Below are positions 36,558 to 44,523 of a stretch of 64,000 nucleotides of DNA, one piece after another (position 1 is the stretch's first letter; every line of letters starts with the position of its first letter). Position numbers and translations under genes: made by a program. Under the pieces are notes generated by a model. It was not told the DNA's origin. It saw nothing but the letters and a program-made list of their open reading frames with translations, and did no database searches. The stretch comes from Pseudalgibacter alginicilyticus (lineage in GTDB: Bacteria > Bacteroidota > Bacteroidia > Flavobacteriales > Flavobacteriaceae), in NCBI RefSeq assembly GCF_001310225.1, contig NZ_CP012898.1, positions 186,001-250,000 on the forward strand. Direction: 5' to 3'.

Positions 36558-39077
36558 ATGAAAAAAATTGTTGTTGTGGGTAATGGTATGGTCGGTTATA
36601 AATTTTGTGAAAAATTTGTTTCTCAAACTAATTCAAAATCATTTAAGATTACAGTTTTTGGCGAAGAGCCTAGGCCTGCCTATGACCGTGTTCACTTAAG
36701 TGAGTATTTTGAAAACCAAGATGCTAAAGCTTTAGAAATGGCGTCAAGAGCTTGGTATGAAGAGCATGGAATTGAGTTGATTACTAATGAACGTATCACT
36801 CATATTCATCGGTCTTCAAAAAAAGTTTCAACGACTAAAGATTTGCATTATAAATACGATTACCTTGTTTTAGCAACAGGATCGTCTCCATTTGTGCCTA
36901 ATATTCCTGGTATTGAAAAAAAAGGAGTTTTTGTATATAGAACCATTGAAGACTTAGAAGCTACATTAGCGTATGCTAAAAAAATTATAGGAAAAAGTAA
37001 AAAAGCAGTTAAAGCTGCAGTGCTTGGTGGCGGACTTTTGGGGTTAGAAGCAGCTAAGGCGGTTATGGATATGGGGTTTGAACCTCACGTTGTAGAATTT
37101 GCGTCTAAATTGATGCCAAGGCAATTGGATACAAGAGCAAGTAAAGTGCTTCAAGAAAAAATAGAGTCTTTAGGTATTCATGTGCACTTGTCTAAAGCTA
37201 CCAATAAAATTCTTGGTAATGACGTTATTACGGGTATGGAATTTGGTGAGTATGATAAAATTGATGTAGAAATGTTGGTGGTTTCTGCTGGTATTAGGCC
37301 TCGTGATGAACTCGCAAAAACTTGTGATTTGAAAATGGGTGTTCGTGGAGGGATTATTGTTAATAATAGAATGCAGACTTCAGACCCTGAAATTTATGCT
37401 ATTGGTGAAGTAGCGCTATATAATAATATGATTTATGGTTTGGTGGCACCTGGCTATGATATGGCGGGTGTAGCTGTTGATCAAATTGTTGGTGATTCTA
37501 AAGAAAGGATGTCTAGTGCTATTGATATGTCAACGAAGCTAAAATTAATAGGTGTAGATGTGGCAAGTTATGGAGAGCCTTTCATGCCCGTAGAAAAAGG
37601 GTATTCTATTATTTACGAAAATAAAACCAAAAACTTGTATAAACGAATTAATATTAGTCATGATGGAAAAAAACTTTTGGGAGGCATTTTAGTTGGAGAT
37701 GCGTCAGATTATAATATGTTTCATCAAATATATCTAAACGGATTGCCAATTCCTGAAGATGCTGAGGAGTTGATTTTAGGAAGTAGGGGTGAAGGTGGTT
37801 CGTCTTTTGGAAGCGTGTTGGATATTCCAGATGCAGCTCAAGTGTGTTCTTGCGAAAGTGTAACCAAAGGGGATATCTGTTGTTTAATAAATGAAGGTGA
37901 TTGTGATAATTTAGGTGATGTTATAGCAAAAACTAAAGCAACTACAGGCTGTGGTGGTTGTAAGCCCATGGTTGTAGATTTAGTGAACGAAACCCTCAAA
38001 TCTCAAGGAAAGGAAGTTAAAGAAACCCTTTGTGAGCATTTTAGTTTTAACCGACAGGAATTATTTGATTTAATAAAAATTAATAAGGTTAAAGATTATG
38101 ATGAGGCTTTGAATTTATTTGGTGAAGGCGATGGTTGTGAGGTTTGTAAACCCGCCTTGGCGTCTATCTTTGCTACTATAACAATGGAAACACCTAATAA
38201 ACAAGTGGCTATTCAGGATACAAATGATCGGTTTTTAGCAAATATTCAACGTAACGGAACGTATTCGGTAGTGCCCAGAATTGCAGGAGGGGAAATTACG
38301 CCAGATAAATTAATAGTTATTGGTCAAGTAGCTAAGAAGTATGATTTGTACACTAAAGTAACTGGTGGTCAGCGTATCGATTTGTTTGGTGCACAACTGC
38401 ATGAGTTGCCATTAATATGGAAAGAATTGATTGATGCTGGTTTTGAAAGCGGACATGCCTACGGAAAATCATTACGTACTGTTAAAAGCTGTGTTGGTTC
38501 AACTTGGTGTCGTTATGGTATGCATGAAAGTGTCACTTTTGCAATCGAAATTGAAGATCGTTATAAAGGGTTGCGCTCACCTCATAAATTAAAAGGAGGT
38601 GTTTCAGGTTGTATTCGTGAATGTGCTGAGGCTAGAGGAAAGGATTTTGGGTTGATAGCTGTTGATGGCGGATGGAATTTATATGTCTGTGGAAATGGTG
38701 GAGCAACACCTAAGCATGCCGTGCTTTTTGCCGAACAATTGGATGACGAAACAGTTGTTAAATATTTAGATAGATTTTTAATGTTCTATATACGTACAGC
38801 AGGGCCACTGGTAAGAACAGCACCGTGGTTGGATAAACTTGAGGGAGGTATAGAGTATTTAAAACAAGTGGTTATTGAGGATTCTTTAGGGATTGCTGAA
38901 GAATTAGAAGAAGAAATGAAAGGACTTATTAATAAGTATGAATGTGAATGGAAACAAGCTATTGAAAACCCCGAAATGATGAAGCGCTTTAAGCATTTTG
39001 TTAATTCCGATGATACGGACGATAACTTGGTATTTGTACCGATGCGTGATCAAAAAATGCCAAAAGCTTGGAATTAA
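36558..39077 (+). CDS. nirB: Assimilatory NAD(P)H nitrite reductase, large subunit
   Basis: NirB reduces nitrite to ammonium with six electrons from NAD(P)H, with NirD as partner, in the cytoplasm. The 839-residue protein has an FAD/NAD-binding module (1-310), a BFD-type [2Fe-2S] domain (Cys430, 432, 465, 468), a second short Cys-containing BFD-like stretch (to about 540), a ferredoxin-like half-domain (570-635) and the siroheme/[4Fe-4S] domain with CxxxxxC (645, 651) and CxxxC (685, 689). All key residues are present. First gene of the nir cluster. Confidence 0.96.
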   Translation: MKKIVVVGNGMVGYKFCEKFVSQTNSKSFKITVFGEEPRPAYDRVHLSEYFENQDAKALEMASRAWYEEHGIELITNERITHIHRSSKKVSTTKDLHYKYDYLVLATGSSPFVPNIPGIEKKGVFVYRTIEDLEATLAYAKKIIGKSKKAVKAAVLGGGLLGLEAAKAVMDMGFEPHVVEFASKLMPRQLDTRASKVLQEKIESLGIHVHLSKATNKILGNDVITGMEFGEYDKIDVEMLVVSAGIRPRDELAKTCDLKMGVRGGIIVNNRMQTSDPEIYAIGEVALYNNMIYGLVAPGYDMAGVAVDQIVGDSKERMSSAIDMSTKLKLIGVDVASYGEPFMPVEKGYSIIYENKTKNLYKRINISHDGKKLLGGILVGDASDYNMFHQIYLNGLPIPEDAEELILGSRGEGGSSFGSVLDIPDAAQVCSCESVTKGDICCLINEGDCDNLGDVIAKTKATTGCGGCKPMVVDLVNETLKSQGKEVKETLCEHFSFNRQELFDLIKINKVKDYDEALNLFGEGDGCEVCKPALASIFATITMETPNKQVAIQDTNDRFLANIQRNGTYSVVPRIAGGEITPDKLIVIGQVAKKYDLYTKVTGGQRIDLFGAQLHELPLIWKELIDAGFESGHAYGKSLRTVKSCVGSTWCRYGMHESVTFAIEIEDRYKGLRSPHKLKGGVSGCIRECAEARGKDFGLIAVDGGWNLYVCGNGGATPKHAVLFAEQLDDETVVKYLDRFLMFYIRTAGPLVRTAPWLDKLEGGIEYLKQVVIEDSLGIAEELEEEMKGLINKYECEWKQAIENPEMMKRFKHFVNSDDTDDNLVFVPMRDQKMPKAWN

Positions 39078-39105
39078 ATACTGTGAAAACACAGGAATTG
39101 AAAGC

Positions 39106-39130
39106 TAGCCTGTTGCATGTGATAGGCTGC
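39106..39130 (+). other. Weak hairpin in the nirB-nirD spacer
   Basis: AGCCT (about 39106-39112) can pair with AGGCT (about 39123-39128) in the 99-base nirB-nirD gap. No T run follows, so it is not a clear terminator; it may be a processing or stability element, or chance. Confidence 0.25.
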
Positions 39131-39176
39131 AGTTTAAAATAAAAACTAAATAAGTTAAGATAAACATTCTATAACA

Positions 39177-39554
39177 ATGCAAAATATAATAGAACAATAT
39201 AAATCGGTTTCAGAAGTCAATGTTACAACATGGTTCGAGGTTGGGGAAGTTAGTGATTTTCCTAAAAATTCAGGTGCTTGTATAAAATATAAAACCAAGC
39301 AGATTGCTGTTTATAATTTTGCGAGAAAAAATTCATGGTATGCTTGTCAGAATTTATGCCCTCATAAAATGGAGATGGTTTTATCATTAGGAATGATTGG
39401 GGATAAGGATGGAGTAGCAAAAGTAGCTTGTCCAATGCATAAAAAGAATTTTTCGTTGAAGGATGGTTCAAATTTAGCAGGAGATGATTTAAAAATAGCA
39501 GTTTATCCAGTTAAAATTAAAGATGGAAATGTGTATATTGGCTTTGAAGATTAA
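39177..39554 (+). CDS. nirD: Nitrite reductase small subunit with Rieske-type motif
   Basis: The 125-residue NirD partner of NirB has a Rieske-like fold. Unlike the enterobacterial NirD, which lacks the cluster ligands, this one keeps both Rieske motifs: CPH near residue 60 and CPMH near residue 84. It may therefore hold a [2Fe-2S] cluster and take part in electron transfer. It is the second gene of the nir operon, 99 bases after nirB and 12 before the DUF4202 gene. Confidence 0.9.
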   Translation: MQNIIEQYKSVSEVNVTTWFEVGEVSDFPKNSGACIKYKTKQIAVYNFARKNSWYACQNLCPHKMEMVLSLGMIGDKDGVAKVACPMHKKNFSLKDGSNLAGDDLKIAVYPVKIKDGNVYIGFED

Positions 39555-39566
39555 CATTTAAAATCA

Positions 39567-40157
39567 ATGACCATGAAGCCAACAAAATTTGAAAGTGCTA
39601 TTATATTAATAGATCAAAAAAATTCAGAAGACATCAATACCTATAGTGTATACGGAATTGATTACTCTAAAGAATTATTATACTCACATAGGATGTCTCA
39701 AAAACTATTACAGTTTGAGCCAGAAGCTTCGGAAGCATTGCAAATTGCAGCACGTGCTCAACATATTTGCAGATGGAAAATAGCTAGGAATGAATATCCT
39801 ATGGATAGAGTGGGCTATTTAAAATGGCGAGAAACCTTAAAGAAAATGCATGCCGATATTACTGCCGAAATTTTGGAACAAGTGGGTTATGATTCTGAAT
39901 TTATTGAACGTGTATCCTTTTTAATTAATAAAAAATTGATTAAAAAAGATGAAGGCAGCCAAACTATTGAAGATGTTATTTGTTTGGTTTTTTTAGAATT
40001 TTATTTTGAAGACTTTGCTGCAAAGCATTCAGAAGAAAAAATAATTGATATTCTTCAAAAAACATGGAAAAAAATGTCTGAAAAAGGACATGCTGAAGCG
40101 TTAAAATTAAGTTATTCAGATACAGATTTAGAATTGATAAAAAAAGCATTAGCTTAA
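39567..40157 (+). CDS. DUF4202 protein of nitrate-assimilation clusters
   Basis: A 196-residue, all-helical-looking cytoplasmic protein with QIAARAQHICRWKIARNEYPM near 64-84 and a conserved ADITAEILEQVGY segment. It matches the DUF4202 family as I know it. The family recurs beside nitrite and nitrate reductases; its molecular role is unknown. The His-Asp spread is reminiscent of HD-domain hydrolases, but I cannot show the fold. It lies 12 bases after nirD and 13 before the sensor kinase, so all four are cotranscribed. Confidence 0.8.
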   Translation: MTMKPTKFESAIILIDQKNSEDINTYSVYGIDYSKELLYSHRMSQKLLQFEPEASEALQIAARAQHICRWKIARNEYPMDRVGYLKWRETLKKMHADITAEILEQVGYDSEFIERVSFLINKKLIKKDEGSQTIEDVICLVFLEFYFEDFAAKHSEEKIIDILQKTWKKMSEKGHAEALKLSYSDTDLELIKKALA

Positions 40158-40170
40158 AAGTTTTTCATAC

Positions 40171-42009
40171 ATGAGTAGTAAAGGCAATTCATTAGATCAA
40201 CGTACTTTTAAAAAATTAAGAAAGTTGTATATCATTGCCTTAAGTGCTATTGCACTAACTGTAATTACAAGTCAAATATTTGTTAGAAAGTATCTCAACA
40301 ATCAGCAAAGTGACTCTTCTGTTATAAATGTAGCAGGAAGGCAGCGGATGTTAAGTCAAAAATTAACTAAAGAAATTCTGTTGTTTTCATTGGCTACTTC
40401 AAAAGAAAATAAATTAGAACTTAAAGATAAATTAAAAGAAACTTTGTTTTTGTGGGGTGTATCGCATCGTGCGCTTCAAAACGGGAATGATAGTTTGGGG
40501 TTACCAGGTAATAATAGTATGGTTATTACTGACATGTTCAGTAAATTAAACCCTGTTTTTAATACGATTAATGAGTCTACAAAAAAAATAATTGTAGCAA
40601 TTGAAAAAAATCCATCTATTTCTTTAAATGCTTTGCGAGATGATTTTGAAAAAGTGATTCAAAGTGAGGATGATTTTTTAAGGATAATGGATCAGATTGT
40701 GAATCAATATGATTTGGAGGCTGATGCCAAAGTGAGTTGGCTAAGAAAGTTGGAAATGTTTTTAATGTTTTTAACTTTATTTATTTTATTAGCAGAATTA
40801 TTATTTGTGTTTTGGCCTACAGCTGTGGCAGTTAAAAATAGTTTGGCTGAATTATTAGCAGCTGAAAAAAGAGCTAAAAAAATGGCTTTTGATGCGGATG
40901 TTCTGAGTGCAGCAAAAGAAAAATCTGTTAAAGAATTAAGAGCTTTAAGTCATGCTATGGATGAGACTTTGCTGTTTGCGCGTATTCATGCTAATGGCAC
41001 TATTGTTCATATGGGGAATAAGTTTTCAAGATTATTTAAGTTTAGTAAATTTAATTTAAGCTTAAATTTTGCAGAGGTGCTTTCTTCCAATGAAAAAGAA
41101 CAATTAGTTATCGAGAATTTAATAACTAATTATAAAAATACAGGGTGGCAAGGCGAAGTAAAAGCACTAACGAAAGATGGAAAAGATGTTTGGTTAGAAA
41201 TGGCTATTATTCCATTCAATCCTTCAGATGATAAATCTGAATTGTTAATTATTGCATCAGAAATAACCGATAGAAAAGAAGCGCAGTTGGAAATTGAGCG
41301 TCTCATTAAAGAAAGTTTTGAGGAAAAAATGAGTCAGCAAAAAATTATTTCCAGTAAAATTATTGAAAATCAAGAAAATGAGCAAAATCGTATAGCTAAA
41401 GATGTGCATGATGGTATTGGTCAAATGTTAACGGGATTAAAATACAATTTAGAAAGTATTGATATTAAAGATATTGATAAAACAGCTGTTAAAATTGAGC
41501 ATTTAAAAGAGTTAACGTCAAATATTATAAAAGGTGTGCGTACCGCAACGTTTAATTTGACTCCTCCTGAGCTTTCAGATCATGGTATTGTTCCGGCGTT
41601 AGCAAAATTGACTAAGGAATTGGCCAAGCTTACAGGGAAAAACATTATACTTTTTAATAAGAATGATTTTAATAAAAGGTTAGACTCACTTATTGAAATT
41701 AATATTTATAGAATTGTTCAAGAAGCTATTAATAACGCAATAAAATATGCAGAATCTGACCATATTATTGTGTCAATTTCCAGTAGTAGAAATATACTTA
41801 GTATTGTAATTGATGATAATGGAAAAGGGTTTGATCCAAGTAAAATTACAAACGTTAAGAATGGTGATGGTGGTATGGGAATGACTTTTATGAATGAACG
41901 CATAAAATATATTGATGGACGATTTTTTTTAAATTCAGAGATTAATAAAGGTACAAGAGTTACTTTAAATGTTCCAATTGCCGAAGATAAAGTAAGTAGT
42001 GTTACTTAA
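40171..42009 (+). CDS. NarX-like nitrate/nitrite sensor histidine kinase
   Basis: The 612-residue kinase has a first membrane helix (about 20-38) and a periplasmic PilJ/NarX-type sensor domain. Its start contains INVAGRQRMLSQKLTKEI (52-69), equivalent to the nitrate-binding P-box of NarX. A second membrane helix (195-217), a PAS domain (about 255-375), a HisKA_3 dimerisation domain with phospho-acceptor His413 in KDVHDGIGQM, and an HATPase domain with DDNGKGF and GGMGM follow. It probably senses nitrate or nitrite outside the membrane and phosphorylates the NarL-like protein encoded 35 bases downstream. Confidence 0.88.
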   Translation: MSSKGNSLDQRTFKKLRKLYIIALSAIALTVITSQIFVRKYLNNQQSDSSVINVAGRQRMLSQKLTKEILLFSLATSKENKLELKDKLKETLFLWGVSHRALQNGNDSLGLPGNNSMVITDMFSKLNPVFNTINESTKKIIVAIEKNPSISLNALRDDFEKVIQSEDDFLRIMDQIVNQYDLEADAKVSWLRKLEMFLMFLTLFILLAELLFVFWPTAVAVKNSLAELLAAEKRAKKMAFDADVLSAAKEKSVKELRALSHAMDETLLFARIHANGTIVHMGNKFSRLFKFSKFNLSLNFAEVLSSNEKEQLVIENLITNYKNTGWQGEVKALTKDGKDVWLEMAIIPFNPSDDKSELLIIASEITDRKEAQLEIERLIKESFEEKMSQQKIISSKIIENQENEQNRIAKDVHDGIGQMLTGLKYNLESIDIKDIDKTAVKIEHLKELTSNIIKGVRTATFNLTPPELSDHGIVPALAKLTKELAKLTGKNIILFNKNDFNKRLDSLIEINIYRIVQEAINNAIKYAESDHIIVSISSSRNILSIVIDDNGKGFDPSKITNVKNGDGGMGMTFMNERIKYIDGRFFLNSEINKGTRVTLNVPIAEDKVSSVT

Positions 42010-42044
42010 TTTTTAATATATTTACACTATAAAATAAAATTGAA

Positions 42045-42713
42045 ATGGATATTATAAAAGTAGTTTTAGCTGATGATCATGTTTTGGTAAGAGATGGTAT
42101 TAAAGCACTTTTAGAGGATCAGTCTGGTATTCAGGTAATTGATGAGGCTTCCAATGGAAAAGAGGCTTTAGAAGTTATTCGTAACCGAAAACCAGATTTA
42201 TTAATAGTTGATATTCGAATGCCTGAAATGAATGGTATTGAGGTTGTAGCTGAAATTACTAAAAACAATCTGGGAATAAAAGCACTTGTTCTTTCTATGC
42301 ATGATTCAGAAGAATATGTAGTTAAAGCTATTGAAGCTGGCGCTGATGGATATTTGTTAAAAGGGGCGAGTAAAGATGAATTTTTAAAAGCTATTAATTC
42401 GATAGCTGCTGGCGGTAAGTATTTTACTGGCGATGTTTCAGCTATTATTATGAATCATTTTGTTTCAAATGGAAATTCATCTTCTGGGCATAATGTCACA
42501 AAAACAAAAAAAGAAGACCCGTTTAACCTTACTAAACGTGAAAAGCAAATTCTTAAATTGGTTCTACAATTAAAAAACAATAAGGATATTGCTGAGGAGC
42601 TTGATATTAGTAGAAGAACGGCGGAAGTGCACCGTTTTAATTTGATGAAAAAATTAGAGGTTAAAAATTTAATGGAGCTCACAAATAAATCTAAGGAGTT
42701 TCAATTAGTGTAA
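42045..42713 (+). CDS. NarL/FixJ-type response regulator
   Basis: A 222-residue transcription regulator with a receiver domain (phospho-Asp56 in LLIVDIRMP, acidic pair at 10-11, Lys of the KGAS switch near 106) and a C-terminal LuxR-type helix-turn-helix (LTKREKQILKLVLQL, SRRTAEVHRFNLMKKL). It is the cognate partner of the adjacent sensor kinase. I infer that it binds the TAAGTA palindromes at the nirB and narK promoters, but nothing in the sequence proves that. Confidence 0.92.
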   Translation: MDIIKVVLADDHVLVRDGIKALLEDQSGIQVIDEASNGKEALEVIRNRKPDLLIVDIRMPEMNGIEVVAEITKNNLGIKALVLSMHDSEEYVVKAIEAGADGYLLKGASKDEFLKAINSIAAGGKYFTGDVSAIIMNHFVSNGNSSSGHNVTKTKKEDPFNLTKREKQILKLVLQLKNNKDIAEELDISRRTAEVHRFNLMKKLEVKNLMELTNKSKEFQLV

Positions 42714-42901
42714 ATATAAACGCTTTATTGTTATTAGATTACAGTATTAGTATTTTTTTTGGAAAGCATATTTATGTTTTCTAACATTCTTAAAATCTAT
42801 TTATTCTTTATTTTATCAATTAACATGAATTTCTTAATCGCTTTTTGATAATTCTTTAAAATCATAAGCTTACAATTATTAATATAGTAATAATTAACAA
42901 A

Positions 42902-42964
42902 TACTTATGTTGAATTGTGTTTTTTAAGTATAAATACTTAGTTTTGTAAGTATAAAAATACTTA
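42902..42964. promoter_or_regulatory. narK promoter with five TAAGTA/TACTTA half-sites
   Basis: Half-sites occur at 42902-42907, 42925-42930, 42935-42940, 42947-42952 and 42959-42964. Two adjacent pairs form perfect TAAGTAT/ATACTTA palindromes, one with a 2-base and one with a 4-base spacer. A -7 element TAGTTTTG (42939-42946) overlaps the first palindrome, with TTG (42915-42917) 21 bases upstream as -33. The last half-site ends 3 bases before ATG 42968. Confidence 0.65.
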
Positions 42965-42967
42965 ATT

Positions 42968-44398
42968 ATGAAAACAGTAACTTCAGAAAAGGCAACAAAA
43001 TTAAATTTACTTGATTTAAAAAGTGTTTCAATCCGTACATTTTGGATAACGTCAATATCATTTTTCATGTGTTTCTTTGCATGGTTTGGTATTGTGCCGT
43101 TTATGCCAGATGTGGTTAAAGATTTAGGTTTAACACCAGATCAAAAATGGAATTCTATTATTTTGGCAGTATCAGGTACTGTTTTTGCACGTTTATTAAT
43201 CGGTAAGTTATGTGATAAATATGGTCCTAGGCTGTGTTATACATGGCTATTAATTTTAGGTGCTGTTCCTGTTGTATTATGTGGATTAGTTCAAACTCCT
43301 CTTCAATTCTTAATTTGTAGATTGTTTATTGGGTTTATTGGTGCATCTTTTGTGATTACTCAAGTACATACATCTTTAATGTTTGCATCTAACATTGTTG
43401 GAACGGCTAATGCAACTTCGGCAGGTTGGGGTAATTTAGGAGGTGGAGCTAACCGGCTGGGTATGCCGTTAATTGCAGCAGCGGTTATTGGTTTTGGTGT
43501 TGCAGAAGGAGATGCTTGGCGATATTCTATGGTGATTGCTGGTGTTATTTGTTTCGTTATGGGAGTTATTTATTACTTTTTTACTCAGGATACACCTGAA
43601 GGAAATTATAAAGAATTGAGAGAAGCTGGAGAAGTAGTTGGTAAAAAGAAAGATGCTGTATCTTTTGTGTCAGTTCTTAATGATTATAGAATTTGGATTT
43701 TATTTTTAGTTTATGCGGCAAGTTTTGGAATTGAATTGACAGTGTATGGTACTATGGATGATTATCTACAGAATACTTTTCAATTGGAAAGGCTTACGGC
43801 AGGTAACATTGTTTTGTCTTTTGCTTTAATGAATATTTTTGCGAGGACTTTAGGTGGTTTTTTTGGTGATATGTTTGGGAAGTTGAAAGGATTAAGAGGC
43901 CGTGTGTTGTTCTTGTCATTTATATTAACTTTACAAGGCATTATGCTTGTGAGTTTCTCTGTTGCAACAAATTTGTATTTAGGTGTTGTTTTATTGATTT
44001 TGTTTAGTTTGAGTGTACAAATGGCAGAAGGAGCAACTTTTTCAGTAGTGCCATTTATTAATAAAAAAGCCATTGGGTCGGTTTCAGGAATTGTTGGAGC
44101 AGGGGGTAATGTAGGGGCTTTTTTAGCTGCATTTTTACTGAAATCTAAATCAGCTTTAGCTGAAGAAACGGCTATTGTAGCTAACCAAGGTTTAGGGGAA
44201 GGTGTTATAAAAGCAGCACAATCTGCAGCAGCATCTATGGCGGTTTCTAATGGTTATTTTGCAATTGGACTGGTTGTTGTTTTTGTTGGTGTTATAGCTT
44301 TGGCAATTAAGTTTTCTACAGAAGATGAAGAGTTGGTTCGTGTAAAAATAAATAAAGAGATAGAAAGTGAGTTACAGCCTATACAGGTGAAAAGTTAA
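42968..44398 (+). CDS. narK: Nitrate/nitrite transporter NarK family (MFS)
   Basis: A 476-residue 12-helix major facilitator transporter. The family signature AGWGNLGGGANRLG (about 152-165) binds the nitrate anion, and a conserved arginine pair of the Nar/Nrt family can be placed in helices 2 and 8. Its location between the regulator pair and nitrate reductase supports nitrate uptake or nitrite exchange. It has its own promoter with the TAAGTA palindrome array. Confidence 0.93.
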   Translation: MKTVTSEKATKLNLLDLKSVSIRTFWITSISFFMCFFAWFGIVPFMPDVVKDLGLTPDQKWNSIILAVSGTVFARLLIGKLCDKYGPRLCYTWLLILGAVPVVLCGLVQTPLQFLICRLFIGFIGASFVITQVHTSLMFASNIVGTANATSAGWGNLGGGANRLGMPLIAAAVIGFGVAEGDAWRYSMVIAGVICFVMGVIYYFFTQDTPEGNYKELREAGEVVGKKKDAVSFVSVLNDYRIWILFLVYAASFGIELTVYGTMDDYLQNTFQLERLTAGNIVLSFALMNIFARTLGGFFGDMFGKLKGLRGRVLFLSFILTLQGIMLVSFSVATNLYLGVVLLILFSLSVQMAEGATFSVVPFINKKAIGSVSGIVGAGGNVGAFLAAFLLKSKSALAEETAIVANQGLGEGVIKAAQSAAASMAVSNGYFAIGLVVVFVGVIALAIKFSTEDEELVRVKINKEIESELQPIQVKS

Positions 44399-44523
44399 AT
44401 TTTAAGTTGTTTAAGTGGATTTACTTTTAACATTGTGAATTTAGAAAAAATCAGAATAATTATTAAAGTCATACTTGTTTGGTGTTGTGAAAAATTTTTA
44501 ATTAGTATAAAAAGGTATTCTAA

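Noticed and set aside
42902-42964. Canonical NarL, FNR or CRP sites in the narK promoter
   Set aside because: No TACYYMT pair in the NarL 7-2-7 orientation, no TTGAT-n4-ATCAA and no TGTGA-n6-TCACA is present; the repeated palindrome is a different motif.
43780-44073. Long opposite-strand open frames inside narK, the hydroxyacyl-CoA dehydrogenase gene (12149-12775) and others
   Set aside because: They lie wholly within well-supported genes, have no recognisable domains and reflect codon bias of the real gene.
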